64,000 nt of DNA from Cladorrhinum sp. PSN259. Its lineage: Eukaryota > Ascomycota > Sordariomycetes > Sordariales > Podosporaceae. How positions within the stretch are numbered: position 1 is the first letter of the stretch; each line of letters opens with the position of its first letter. The stretch is taken from assembly GCA_033725935.1 (NCBI GenBank), contig MU867068.1:621681-685680 (forward strand), in the 5' to 3' direction. Below the pieces are notes generated by a model, which worked only from the letters and a program-made list of their open reading frames with translations, did not search any database and had not been told where the DNA came from. Made by a program: the position numbers and the translations under genes. Positions 32,193 through 44,440 of this stretch are shown here, in pieces.

Positions 32193-32798
32193 GGATTGAT
32201 TTCATAAATACCCGGTATTCTGAATCTCAATATACAAGCAAAGATTTTTGTTTTTTGTTTTTTAAAAGGCAAAACATTCGCGGTATCATCAAACAAATCC
32301 TCATCCCAAGCCTGCCGGTCTATGGTTTCATGCACGTAAGAAGGCCCACAATTTCCCATCCTCCGACAGCTGTTCAGTCATTCTTTCTCTCTAACAACGA
32401 ACGGTCCTTCCCCTCCCCTTAAAAAAAACACGATTTTGTGTTCCATTTTTGTTTTAGATGGGACGAACGCTAATTGACCTTTTGATGTCATGTGTGCATG
32501 TAGACTTGAGTTTGCTTAAATTTTAGTGAAGTGTGGAATTTGGGGGAAAGAGAACACGCGACGAAGCGGAACAAATGTTTTTTTTAAAAAAAAAAAAAAC
32601 TATCACGCCGAAATTTCTCTGGTACCCGTGCCTCTTAGGTAATGTTTGTCAAAAGAGTCAGAAAGTCAGGTAAACGAACAACGGTAATAAAACTTGCAGG
32701 AATTGAATAGTGTTATTTTTCTCCACATGTAAGCAACTACAGTACTTCCATCTTACAAGTGCACAAGTGTAAACTCACCTGCGAATTTATTTATCTCC
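32193..32798. other. Intergenic, AT-rich
   Basis: Contains T and A tracts (notably 32577-32600). No credible gene is seen. Confidence 0.5.
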
Positions 32799-33275
32799 TC
32801 ACTTGACTCCCCAGCCGTCCATCTCGCCAAACAACACAACCAACCCCTCCCTCGCGTCCCCGACCTCGACCCCTTCTTCACCAACAACCCAGTCCGACCT
32901 CCCAAGCCAAACAGACTGCAAGATACACAGAACCTTGTGCGACTCCCTCAACAGGTACTCGTCCCTCAGCATCTCCTCGACCTTCCCGCAGCGCAGCGGA
33001 GCCAGGTACTCAATAACCCTGTAGATGAACCTCACAGCGTAGCTCGTCATGTCTGTTCCGTGCTGCCAGTAGTTAAGCCCCGGCAGGGAGAACCGCAGGT
33101 TGATCTGTGGATACTCCGGGTCTAAAAGAGTCTCTGGGCTCGGATGGTGAGAGAGAAAAGGGGAGGCGTAGACGGAGTAGAAAAAAGTGAGGATTTTCCA
33201 TGTGTGCTCTGGGCAAGGAAGTTTGAGGATTCTTGTAAAGAGGAGCAGTGCTTGGGAGGATTGGGAGGTGGACAT
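32799..33275 (-). CDS. Small hypothetical protein
   Basis: A single-exon frame of 158 codons starting at 33275 (MSTSQSSQALLLF). The composition is protein-like, with aromatic and charged residues spread evenly (PCPEHTWKILTFFYSVYASP, GLNYWQHGTDMTSYAVRFIY). There is no signal peptide or recognisable domain. I cannot assign a family. It could be a short intact gene or the surviving part of a longer one; no neighbouring frame continues it. Confidence 0.5.
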   Translation of the reverse strand: MSTSQSSQALLLFTRILKLPCPEHTWKILTFFYSVYASPFLSHHPSPETLLDPEYPQINLRFSLPGLNYWQHGTDMTSYAVRFIYRVIEYLAPLRCGKVEEMLRDEYLLRESHKVLCILQSVWLGRSDWVVGEEGVEVGDAREGLVVLFGEMDGWGVK

Positions 33276-34050
33276 GATGTGTTGATTTTGTTTTGGGGGG
33301 AGAATTTTTAATGGATGGTGGGGGGATGATGAAAGTTTAGTAACTATGGAATAGATGTGAGATGATGTTAATATGTTTGTGTGAGATGAGTTGTTTGAAT
33401 GCTATTGTTTCATGAGACAAAGGGGATTGTATAGGTAGCGTGACGAGGTTGTTCTGGAAGTTTCAAAGAGAACCTGTGGTCCAGTCTCTTGTTGAGGCTG
33501 GGAATAAAGGAACAAGGAGGTGGATTGTTCTGTATGGCTACAAACAAGTTTATTATCGTTGGAGATTTCGGTAAGCGAAGCCACTGCAGATTAACAGATT
33601 TCCTCCCCCCTCCCCATTTTTTCCCCCTCCTTTTTTTCCTTTTGAAGTCCCGATGCGGACGTTCACTTCAAACAGACTCAACCCCTTTTTGGATGGCTCT
33701 GGGTACCATACCCCCACCAGAACCGTAAATCCGTGAATTTATACATCACATTTCAAGTTTACTTTCAAATTCTTTACGCTGCCGCCCCATCTGATCTTCT
33801 TTGTTTGTGATACGCTGCGTATTATCCAGTCTGTATTTGTTTTATTTAGCATCCGATGTTCAGCAATATATCACAGGAAGTACAGTGCCGATCCTGGAAC
33901 ACAGTGTCAATAATTGCAGCCGATGGTAGCACTGAGCATAAATTCTTGACAGCTGACTGCTTATCTTGCATATTCGTTCCGAATTTCTCAACCCTGCCAC
34001 GAATCAAATCTCTGGAAGCATTTCGGGTTGATGTAGGGTGCCCTGGCTAG
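33276..34050. other. Intergenic
   Basis: Promoter side of the small hypothetical gene, with pyrimidine-rich stretches near 33600-33645. Nothing coding is supported. Confidence 0.4.
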
Positions 34051-34695
34051 ATGATAGGCCACGGAAGGTCGCCGCCTTGCGTGGAGCCGAAGCCAAATCT
34101 CGACGCCTTCTGGGAGTGCATCGACAAGATCATGTACAAAGCCGCCGGAACCTTGAACGGCACCACGACGGGTCTTCTCTTCAGAGAGTCTCGCATGCCG
34201 GACCCTGAGTGGGTAGGTAGAGCTTGAAGGCAAACAGGAGAAGGCGGCGTGCCCCTCATACACTTCAAGTCGAATCTCTCTGTAAATCCCTTACCGCACT
34301 CTACTTGATATCAAGTTAGTAGAAGACAAAAAGGTTAAAGGAAACGCCACCAAAGGCTGGCCAACTGTTACCACCGCAGAAACCGCAGAAGAGGAACCTG
34401 CGCAACCTCCCGTTCATGCACGACAAACAAACTAGCGTTTTCCATCGACCCAAGAACACTCAAGGTCTTCCGTACCTTCTTCTTCAAGTAAGATATCCCG
34501 TCCTCGCCCCGGGTGATTCCCTGGACGGATTTCCTGCACACTATGAAGTTTGTTGGGCTCCAGGCGCACAAGTTTTATGGTTCCGTTTGGCATTTCCTGC
34601 CGACGAAAGCGCTGGGCATGAAGAACGGGATTCAGTTCTATGAGCCGTACCCCAAGGGAAATATTTCTCTTTTGAGAGGCGAGACGCCATGGTAG
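34051..34695 (+). pseudogene. Decayed copy of a widespread fungal hypothetical protein
   Basis: Three pieces in the expected order remain. The first (34051-34230) has PNLDAFWECIDKIMYKAAG and DPEWV before a stop. The second (about 34330-34430) has KVKGNATKGWP and an acidic/proline stretch. The third (about 34431-34695) has AFSIDPRTLKVFRTFFFK, an in-frame TAA at about 34488, then IPWTDFLHTMKFVGLQAHKF, YGSVWHFLPT and IQFYEPYPKGNI. From memory, the last block (LKVFRTLF, PWxDFLHAM, GSVWxFxPT, IQFHEPHPxGKI) ends a common family of large sordariomycete hypothetical proteins. The upstream bulk of the gene is missing, and pieces two and three are in different frames. The product is not functional as it stands. 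Confidence 0.7.
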
Positions 34696-35183
34696 ACGGT
34701 TGGAGAGGGCGTATGGATGGTGCGGATCCATGTTTGTGCTCAAGGAGGGAGGGAAGTAACTGCAGAAACAGTTTGAATGTGCGTGTGTGTGTGTTAATGT
34801 TCTAGCTTGGTGATGACCGTGACCATGATGATAATGAATCTGTTTTGTTTTATTCCTTCCAAAATAGGTAAATCGTACAAATCGCCCGATACATGTATGC
34901 TTCCCTTCTAGATGTGTATCTCTTTCTCTTTGTCATCTGAAAATGCATAGAAAAGTACAGGAAAAAGGCGGGCCACCAATGATGTGAAATGTTATACAGA
35001 AATGCAGCGCTCCAAATGTCTCCAATCATAATCCAAAAATCCAATCCAAGGTATGTGTCCCAAGTACTCCTCGCTTATCCAAGATGTTGTGTATATCCAA
35101 AGACGCCCCGAAAAAGGAAAAACCCCAAAATATAAAATGACTGAGAAAATGCAAAATGCGAAAAAGAATAGGGATGGAGAAGA
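34696..35183. other. Intergenic
   Basis: Contains a short GT-rich run (34780-34796) and the 3' flank of the acetyltransferase. No gene is seen. Confidence 0.5.
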
Positions 35184-36080
35184 TCACAAACAAGCAATCC
35201 CTACCCTTTCCATGCCCCTAGCACTGTTATACATACCGCCGCGCTCATACCCACCAACATAATTTGCATGGCGCACTTGAAGCCCCTGCTCAGCCCCTTT
35301 CGGCTTCAGGACTAGCGCCGGTATATCGAGATACTCCTCATCCCCATCCAGCTGAACCCTGAACCTCCCAATCTCCCTGAAACCCAGCTTCTGATACAAC
35401 TTCAACCCCATGGGACTGGCAAACACCGTGGTGCACAATCCCCGCCTTGCGGCCTCGTTGATCCCCCACTCAGTCAATGCCCTTCCTGCACCGCGTCGTT
35501 GGTAGTCGGGGTGGCATAGTAAGATCTTGAGCATCACATGCCCTCCTCTGTGCTCTGGGTAGACAGAGTCGAAGAGTAAAGACTTATTCTTCGCACAGGC
35601 GAGACGGAAGGCAGCCATGCGGTCTTTGTGGCCTATAGTTACCGGCATCGGAACTGATGATGACGAGGTAAAGGTGGAAGAAGACGATGGATAATGCTCT
35701 GTGAAACGTGTCAGAACAGGGCGACAGCGGACAGGGGAGGAAATCTATGATGATCGGAGGAAACACAGGTGAGATGATGTGAGACAAAATGACGTACCTG
35801 TTTCCCCGGATCGGACGCGTGATCGGGAGTCCGGCGTATCCCAGGCTGCGAAAGCAACAACAACTGAAGACGATGAGGATATTGATGGCATCTCGCAGAC
35901 TACCACTGTGCTTGTTGCTAGATATTCTCTGCATTTCTCTCTGCAAAGGGCAGAAAATTCGGATGGATAGAGATGACGGTCTGGGAAGCGGTAGGGATAG
36001 ACCGGATCAAGCGGTGAGGCTCCGATGAGGACCCGGGTCATAGCCTCGAGGTCAGAGGTAGTTGCCTCTCGAACGCGCAT
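35184..36080 (-). CDS. GNAT-family N-acetyltransferase
   Basis: Two exons (35798-36080 and 35184-35698) with a 99-nt intron (GTACGT donor, CTGACA branch point, CAG acceptor) give 265 residues. The N-terminus VREATTSDLEAMTRVLIGA is the usual first strand and helix of the GNAT fold. Motif A, which binds acetyl-CoA, is VMLKILLCHPDYQRRGAGRA with the Q/R-x-x-G-x-G/A signature. The ASPMGLKLYQKLGFREIG segment is motif B. These enzymes move an acetyl group from acetyl-CoA to an amine; this fungal type resembles puromycin-acetyltransferase-like proteins of unknown substrate. No signal peptide or membrane segment is seen, so it is probably cytosolic. Confidence 0.87.
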
Positions 36081-38170
36081 GTTGAAGAAGATGATGCCGA
36101 AAAGATTCTAAAGTATGTGATAATGATACAGGTGATAAAATGATGACGATGCTTTTAGGTGGTGATAGAAAGTGTTGAGTCTTATTCCCTCGACAACATG
36201 GCTGGCCAGGCGGGGTGAGAGGAGGGGGAAGAGAAATAATAAAGACAAAAGTGGATATGCAAGTTGAGGCTATCCCAATTTCCAATTCGTCAAACTTAGC
36301 TTCGAGTCGAAAAAAAAAAAAAAAGATATGGATAAGCTTTTTGAAATGCAAGATGGAAAAGTGTGAAAAAAGAGGGAAAATCGGGAATGGCAATTTCTTT
36401 TTTGGCATGACCGAATTCCCAATTCCGTTGCATCGCTTGGTAACCGCACCCACTAAGGTACCGCCCAAAAAGAACACACGACACGGGGCCTTTGAATGCC
36501 ATTGTGTGTGAGTGAGCCAGTGACCTCATAACAAGCCAAGCTAAAAGACTTTTGCTGGCCTTTTGGTGGGAGCGGGAGGGGTTCTGCCTTGGAAGTGGGT
36601 GAAGTGGGTACCCTAAAATGACGACAATGACGATGCCCAGGCTATGACGTAGGTTAAGCCTTCCCTCCTAATCTGCTGCGCCGCTTCTCGAGCTCTGTTT
36701 GGTTGGTTATTCATTTTTGGCGGCTGTGTCCGCGTCAGAGCACTCATTCTGGGGTTGAGAGCAGGGGAAATGCAAATGGGATGGCAGATGTTGATGCATG
36801 CCATTGGACCCTTGATGCGTTTTCTTGTCGCATTTCGCATTTCAGGGTTCTTTTCTGTTTTTGTCCATTTTTTCGTGATCGATTTCCATTTCCATGCCAG
36901 GATTCCGAGTATCGGAGCGCCACACGCAATGAAAACTTAAAGTTCGGTTTGCAAGGGGAAAGGATTGCCGTCGAGGCGGGGGTTGACGAGGTGACAGAAG
37001 GTCCATTGGATGGTGCACAATGTGCAACCCCGGAAATTTGGTTCCGTATTCTGAACAGATCACCGATCATGCACATGCATGATGGTCTAGAACCCTCAAG
37101 CTCACGTTTAAGCTTTTGATTTTCAGAAAGGATTACCAGATGGTATACCAGGATATGCTTGCAATTTTTCTATTTCAAAAGAAAATCCCCGAAATGTTTC
37201 ATCTATTTACACTTATCACCACCGTTTGTGGCTTTCGAACTCCACGTGCATGATGAGGTGCTTTTCTGTGGATCACATGCGCATGTCAGCCCAAAATTAC
37301 TGAAGATCATTTGAGTTGGTAATTTTAGCCACTTACGGCATCGAATTCTTTTTGGAAAGACGCAAGGGTAAAAGGCAAGGAATTTGTCCCAGGACTCGCC
37401 CAGCAGAACTCTGAGAGAAAAGAAAAAAAAGAAAAATACATCAGCAACATTCCCATTTCCCGGTTTGCAAACCGAAGATACCGTTTCTTACCATTCATCC
37501 TCATCATCGACGTATAGCACCCACTTATTGGTGACTTGGGTGGCATTTGAATCATATTCAAGGTCTCTGATGGGATGCGATGATGGTTGCTCTCGTGGGA
37601 TTGACTGGTGTTTGCCGACATGTTATCTTGTGTCTCTCGTAGATGTGTGGCGGTTATGATTCTACCTAACAGTAGTGAAGAAACTTTGCTTGGTAGCCAA
37701 GTACAGTAGGAAGGAACGGTGAGTACACGCATTGCGATATATGCATCATTTCCTGTGGGAACTTCATTGATAGCATTGTCGGTGCGGACTCGGCCAGCCC
37801 AATGAATCAACCTTGACTTCCTGATTTGGAAATCACGAAGGCAACCGTTGAGTTGACTCCTAGGTCTGCCCAAAGGTCACGACACCGTCGATCTTCCGGT
37901 CCAGCCCGCAAATACTACCACTCTCACCTCATCGGTTTTGAAAAACCAAGGTCAGGGAGGCTGAAGTGAGGTGGTTTTGAGTGGCGACAATTCCTCAGCC
38001 ATGCAGTCTACCACCACGAGTCCCTAGGAACCATGAGGCTCTTGATGGATCTAGACTTCCGAAACTGCGGGGAAGTGGGTTGAAAAACACGTCGAAAATA
38101 CCATCTGAGCGCTCATGGGATTCTGACAGTGATCTAGGGGTTGTCGAGGAGGAAACGGGTAAAATAAAAG

Positions 38171-38188
38171 TGACGTAGGGCTACGTCA
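38171..38188. promoter_or_regulatory. Perfect inverted repeat TGACGTAG-gg-CTACGTCA
   Basis: Two TGACGTAG half-sites face each other across two bases. TGACG(T) is the half-site of ATF/CREB-type bZIP factors. No gene start lies nearby, so its use is unclear. Confidence 0.4.
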
Positions 38189-39472
38189 AAATAAGACCAT
38201 TTTATGCCAAGTCTAAGGGATGCCTCAAGGTGTTGATCGGTTAGGGCTGATGGTGGGGGTCACTGTTTGGATTGGTCCCTTGGATGAATGGCACAGCAAC
38301 ACTTGTGATTGGTTTCTGACCGACTCGACTACAAAACATACCTCCCGAGACTCAAAGTCGGTACGTCACTGACCGGATAGAAAGTTACGAACCAAGAAAT
38401 GAATACTGGGAGAAACGTACGATGCCCAGATGGTTTCAAGAAACCCAATGTCGATCCTAGGCCACCCCGCAGGCGTTGTTGGGCCGCGCGCGTGAGGCTT
38501 TTTTTTTTCTAGGGAAAGCTACGATGTTTGCTTGTGCCGGTCTGTTAGGGACCAGGCAAGGTCTGGGGTTCCGTCTCAAGGGCGTTTATTTCTCATACTC
38601 CGGGTCCAATCTATTAGGAATGCGTGGTATGGGGTTGTTGCATCGCTGACTGATAGCCATCCATATTATACCACAAGAGTGTGCGTGTACCATGCGCTGT
38701 TGCCTTCCCCATTTCCTCACTCCCCAGTATAATACCATCTCTATCTGTTTAGACTTGTGTTTCTATGTTGACAAGCTTGATGTCGAGTGGACAAGGGGAC
38801 GGTGGAAACACTAGCTTTTCAGGCAGGATTCAAAAATAAGGTATGTACAACCCCATCACTTTGAATCAAGTTAAACTGTCCATGAAAATTTGAGACTGAT
38901 ACAATAATATATTCCAGGTCCCCTAGACCTCAGCTCGCACCTTCCAGAATCTATCTCAGAACCCATCATCGGACTCTGGCTCGGAGTCGGACTCAGACTC
39001 GAACCACCCAAGACTTCTCTTCAGAGGAAGGTGTCACCAAGGAAGAGGGACTGACGGGACCTTCCAGGTTGAGGCAGGCATCTTCCAGATCACCCTCAGG
39101 ATTGGAACCCGGAAGATTCCGCTGCCTGCGTCCCATTCCTCGAAAACTATTCACTGCTGTGGTTGACTCAGACTTCAAGCATTTATTGCACTTTATTCTT
39201 TTAGGCTTTTCCACGGCAATTTGACACCCATCCACGGCCTCTCCAATTGGGGTATTTTTTGACATCACCAGTTCTGCTTGAAGAAGTTCCTTCGCTCCCT
39301 CCTCTGAAGGTAAGTTCCCTTTTGTCAGTGCTAACTCGCGGCGAGAAATGACAGCTGATCGATTAATTAAATATATCACAGCAGACGACCGCAAACAAAG
39401 GCGCACTGCACTCTATGTGATGTGCGCACACAACCGATCACCCGAAAACCCACTTGTCCCTGCATTGACAGC

Positions 39473-39505
39473 GCAACGCAACGCAACGCAACGCAACACA
39501 ACGCT
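39473..39505 (+). repeat. Tandem GCAAC repeat
   Basis: Five to six copies of GCAAC with one variant (ACAAC). It is a simple microsatellite. Confidence 0.85.
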
Positions 39506-40291
39506 GAGACAGTGCTGCCAGGATATCGGCGAAATATTGGGTCTGTCACTGTGATATAATTCAGGTACGTAATGCTGCATCATCGCTGTCTTGTTGCAAT
39601 AAGATGCGGACGGCTATTTCAGGAAAGGCCTGTTGCTGTCCCTTCAGTTGTGGTGTGGTAGGTGCAGTTGCTGACCCCTGTCTCTGCACTTTCAGTTGCC
39701 GAATGGAACTGATGAAACTTGCCACAACCTGGAATGCGGCCCCCAGCTGCCGTCTCCCTGGACCCCGTGGACCCCTGATCAGCGAGGTGCTTCTCAGCGC
39801 TCCCAGCTGCCGATCAATCGCTGTAACACGCTGACAGCCACGCCAACCCACTGCAGCTAAAACCACATCGATATCTTGATTTTCGCATCCTGGCATTTCT
39901 GGCATTTGGGGGAGACGACGAATTTCGCCCCTTGGGTCCCAATATGGACCATGGGGGGTTTAACGTGTGCGGCACAATTGGTTGTGGATGCTTCAGGCGT
40001 CTGCACAGTGCGGTAGCTCCTCACGATGGCCGGTTTAGTCTGGGTGCGCCGGTTAGCACACGCAATGCCGTTGGCCAATTCGTTTATCGGTTTGGATGGC
40101 CGCTCCCGACGATTCTTGATTGGTCCCGCCTGTTACACATCCCCCGCGATATTTCTTCTCGGGGTGTGCCCAGGGTCCCTCCTTACCCAGAGCCGCATCC
40201 AGATATCAACCATCTCCTGTCTCCCGGCAGCATCGTCTCAGAATCTTCCTCTCCATCACCCACGCTTTCGGATTTCATCCTGGACGCCATA

Positions 40292-42521
40292 ATGGACTTT
40301 ACGGGCAAAGATTTGGAGGACATCCAGCGCGTTGCCGGCCTGCTGAACCTCAGTGTCGACGAACTCCTGCAGATCCGCAATCGAACAAATCACGCCACAC
40401 CTGGATCTTCATCCCAGGAATCACAGGCCCAACTGATCCTTCCACACCACCACAGCAGCGCTCATCGACATCAGGAACCCCTTGGTTGGCGACACCCAGT
40501 TCAGGATCCACAATACGAAACATCTCCCAACTTTGACGTGGACCACCTCGAATTTGAACAATTAGAGTCTGCAAGTTCCAATGGCCCGCCGGGAACTCGA
40601 GCTATTCTCTTGAACCCCCAAAGTACCCACTATGATTGTGACACAGCAGTATGGGGATTCAACGATTCAGTTGGACAAGTTTTCCCTGCAGACGAGGCTG
40701 GTTATCTTCCCGGCGACGACAGTAGCTCCTACGTGGAAGTTACGCCCATGGCAATTGACGCAGAGTCCCTCAGCGAGCGGACGAACCGAGAGACCATTGT
40801 CGACGACATTTCAACAGACTGGGCAATTGTCCCCTCGCCCCCTGATTCGCTTTCAGCTTTCAACTTCCCCGTCTCGCCTTCATCGGCCTCCGGGTCAGGG
40901 GAGAAGCGTTATCCCACCATTGCGCCAAAGGCCCCAAAGCATGGATCGTCTGATAGCTCCCATAGAGTCCGAAAAAGGCGGAGCCCTTATGAAGGGGCCA
41001 AAAAGACTGATACTCATCTAACTCGACAGTTGCATGCCTGTGTCAGGTGTAGAATGCAGAGAAATAGAGTACGTGTTGCCCATACCCTTTTCGCTTGTGT
41101 GGATGGCTGACTCCTGCTGTAGTGCATCCCTGACCCAACCAATCCTCGAGGGCCTTGCTTGACATGCCAGCAACGAACTGTTCGAATGAGTCGACTGCCG
41201 TGTCTGCGATACATGGTCACCGACACCTCGTTGTTCCGCACCGGGCTAGATTACATGGCCTTCTACCGGACCCACCCAATGATCGGGTCCGAGTATGGCG
41301 ACTTCCACCTCGAGAGGCAATGGACGAATGCCCCATCAAAGTTCTTGTGTCTTGCTCAGATAGGCACCATGAACTTCCAGGTCGAGCTGAAACAGTTTGT
41401 TCCACCTGCCAGCAGCACTGACGTTGACCTGAAGGGGAGACCTATGTATGCCTTTCCATGGGCCATCGCAGATCCCGAACCAGTGGTGGAAGCAATAACG
41501 ACATATATCGACCGCGGTGTGACCAGATATATGGATGCTTATCTTGACGACACGGACGAGCTGGTGTGGGGGATTTTCCAGGCCGCATATCGAGCATCTG
41601 TCTTTCCTGTGCCGGTATGTTGATTACGGTTGTTTCTTATTTGAAATATGCTAATTATTACCTCAGAACGATATGCTAAAGAAGACTCTTCGGCTTTGGG
41701 TCGCTTGCCGATTCATCGAGTCCAAGTGGAGATGTTGGGCTCCAGGACCTGGATGGCAGGACAGCGACATTAGCGCAGCCAACCTTCGGGACCCTTTCAA
41801 TCAAGACATCGAGTCTCTCCCACCATATCTCGACTATCAAATTGCATCCATCATCATCCACCGCATCCTTAGTCCATTGAGGAAAGATGTGCTGCGTGAT
41901 CTGCAGAGCACATTCAACATACACAGCCCTAAGGATTGGTTTGTAAGCTTTTTGACATCGTTCATTCTTTTGCAAAATTACGAAATGCAGATGCTCTTCC
42001 AACGGCAGTTTGCGGCGAGAAGACAAGCAAAGGTAGGCGACAAGCAGACTCCAAAACCGCGGAGCCGGACCCATTCTCCTTTCCCGATGCCCGCGCTAAC
42101 CCGCATCTCGTCCCAGGTTCAATACCTTGATATGCCGCTTGTCCGCGCCACGAATTCGGGGGCCAAAACAATTCTTGCGCACTTTCACTACTGTTACAAG
42201 GGACAATCGTTGTTCGCTGAGGGGTTTAATTGGAACTCCCCAAGAGTTCGTAGAATGGCTCGTCTTGACCCTGAGCAGACCACCTTCATGTCGCAATGCC
42301 GCGATTATGTTGTCAAGAAAAGTAAGCATCCCCTCATCTCCAGGTAATACAAGGTGGGGTTCCGCGGAAGCTAACAGAGACAAGGCCGGGAGTTTGAAGC
42401 AATCAACCACACCAACACATATCATGACAAGTACTGGTTTTCCAGTCAGCTGTTCGACCCGGACTGGACTCCTCGAGAGACCCTGGAACACGCCCCACCC
42501 GCTGAAGAGGTGTTGGTTTGA
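40292..42521 (+). CDS. Zn(II)2Cys6-type regulator
   Basis: Exons 40292-41068, 41123-41614, 41667-42321 and 42385-42521 (introns 54, 52 and 63 nt) join in frame to 686 residues. I start at MDFTGKDLEDIQRV (40292); an ATG at 39932 is in the same frame, but the residues between look like leader. The zinc cluster is in the middle: Cys250, 253, 260, 271, 274 and 286 (CX2CX6CX10CX2CX11C), split by the first intron just before Cys260. The spacing differs somewhat from the classic cluster, but this variant (ACVRCRMQRNRC, then NPRGPCLTCQ) is common in sordariomycete regulators. A Ser/Pro-rich region precedes it and a conserved helical region of about 400 residues follows, as in fungal regulators with a middle homology region. 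It lies 600 bp upstream of a TauD-like dioxygenase on the same strand. Confidence 0.85.
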
Positions 42522-43117
42522 AAGTGGCGTGGTTTCTAACCTTTCTTTTTTTGCTTGTATGCACTCTTTCGGTCATGGCGGCAGCCATATTGGTAGCTGA
42601 ACACGCAGCCCCTCATTTGACAGATGCGGTCTCGACTCCGGGCTACGGGTCGGATTAGTACACGAAATATAGGCCCCACCAATGAGCATCTCCGCACTTA
42701 TCACCCTGCAGTCACTTCACACAAAGATGGGGGGTAATCCTTAATTTGGAAGGGTCTATTGGTGCTCGGGTGGGCCGTCCTGCAGAAGACCCCTCCCACT
42801 GTCTTACCCGACGGACAGGACCCTCGATTTGGTGTGTTTGGTACACGTCGGAATCTGAGCCGCATGGTGTAACTTGTCACTACCCAGCCCAGCAAGGTAC
42901 AGTCCCTTGATGTTGAGACGGTTGCCAGTCTGCGTTTATATATACACCCTGTTCAAGACCTTCTGGGCGACTTATTCCTCCCAACCTACAATCAACCACC
43001 CTGGTATTGATCGACAGAAGCGCGCCGATCGATCTGCAAGATCTTAAGCCACCGATTCAGCACGCACTAGCAAGACCGACGAGAGGAACGCGGCCATTGG
43101 CCCTAGCATCTCTCACC
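42522..43117 (+). promoter_or_regulatory. Promoter region of the dioxygenase gene
   Basis: A TATA-like element (ttatatata, about 42936-42944) lies some 175 bp before the ATG at 43118. CGG-N8-CCG at 42627-42640 is an inverted pair of CGG triplets of the kind bound by zinc-cluster dimers. The neighbouring regulator is a candidate binder, which is inference. Confidence 0.45.
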
Positions 43118-44440
43118 ATGGGCGCCGAGACAGTTCTTTTGCAATACAAGGAGGAGCGCACCTGGGGTCCTCTGGTCCTCAAGGGTGCAGTTGCCTCATG
43201 TCATGAGTTTATCGACACAAGCGAGTGGCCTGCTCAGGTGGAGGGAGAACTGATCTGGAATTCAACTACATTCAACTCAGAAGACGACTACATTGTTGTT
43301 CTTAACGACAAAGAAGTTCTCGAAGTCAAATCCGCTTTGCACCATTTCAACAGTAGGTCTCACAGACACTCTGACCAATAAAAATACTGACTCTCGTAGA
43401 TTCGGGACTCTACGGGAATGAAGCTACCCCAGCCACTTTTCCCTTGCCCACACTCGGCCCCAGGCTGGAAAAGGCAGCAAACGACCTTCACATCGGCCGG
43501 GGATTCGTTGGTGTTCGGGGCTTAAAGCCTTCAGAGTTCACTCCCGAGGATAATGCACTCATATTCCTGGGTATCTCGAGCTATATTGGTGGTAAACAGG
43601 GGCGGCAGGATGAGCACGGAAACATGTTGAGTAAGATTTATGTCTCCCTTCTTCAACGCACAATGTCTAATTTGATAACAGTGCATCTGCGCAACGCGAG
43701 ACATTCACGAACACCCCAGGTTGAGAGGCCAACGAGATACTCCAACCGAGCATCCGTAAGCTCTGCAAATGCGTAAGATATGTGCTCCCGTGCTAATTGA
43801 ATACCAGACTTTCCACACGGACACATTCTGCGATATTCTCGCTCTTCAGACTCGCAACAACGCCCAAGTTGGTGGCACCAATCTACTGGCCTCATCTTGG
43901 ACCATCTACAACAAGCTGATGGAAAAGGACCCCGGCATCGTTGACCTCCTTGCCCAGCCCAACTGGCCCTTTGACAGCAGAGGCAGCTTTTTCCCATGCA
44001 GCACACGTCCTCTTCTCTACTATGAAGACGGCCACGTCATCCTGAACTTTGCCCGAGAGCCCCTCCTGGGACTCAATGGGGTTCCACGCACAGCCGGTCT
44101 TCCAACTCTAACCCAGGCACAAAAAGAGGCACTGGAAATGGTTGAGCAGGTTGCGAAGGAGAATCAGATTGTTCTGCATGCAGAGCCTGGCGATCTCCTG
44201 TTCATTAACAACCATGCTGTACTCCATTCCAGAGAGGCCTTTTCGGACCCGATCGAGAACCCAAATCCGAGATACTTGGTGCGTATGTGGCTCAAGAATG
44301 AGAAGATGGCGTGGAAGTTGCCCCAGAGTCTGCATCACGGCAACTCACGAATCTACGACGACAACGAGCTCGGGGAGCGTTGGAATATCATGGATGTCCC
44401 GCGAGTCGACTTCAAGCTGAGCGAGCGGCTTACATCTTAG
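43118..44440 (+). CDS. TauD/TfdA-like Fe(II)/2-oxoglutarate dioxygenase
   Basis: Exons 43118-43352, 43400-43630, 43682-43755 and 43808-44440 (introns 47, 51 and 52 nt) give 390 residues, all junctions in frame. The start is the ATG at 43118 (caccATGg). The iron ligands are visible: HTD at 183-185, right at the start of exon 4, and a distal His in NNHAVLHSREAF (probably His320). An Arg in PRYLVRMWL (335 or 339) should hold 2-oxoglutarate. The first ~100 residues resemble fungal members of the family (GAVASCHEFIDTSEW; RGFVGVRGL). Such enzymes hydroxylate or oxidatively cleave small molecules. Substrate is unknown. No targeting signal is seen. Confidence 0.88.

Larger units (their letters stand above)
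36081..40291. other. 4.2-kb region without a credible gene
   Basis: Open frames at 36703-37119 (+), 37325-37873 (-) and 38993-39406 (-) were considered. None has a recognisable domain, good start context or plausible introns. Notable sites are a perfect palindrome at 38171-38188, a five-base tandem repeat at 39473-39505, and T/A tracts near 36309-36323 and 38499-38508. The last 350 bases are upstream of the zinc-cluster gene and stay open in its frame. Confidence 0.45.

Noticed and set aside
38993..39406. 137-codon minus-strand frame
   Set aside because: Contains some protein-like patches but also simple GAGTC-type repeats at its end; no start context, domain or homologue that I recognise.
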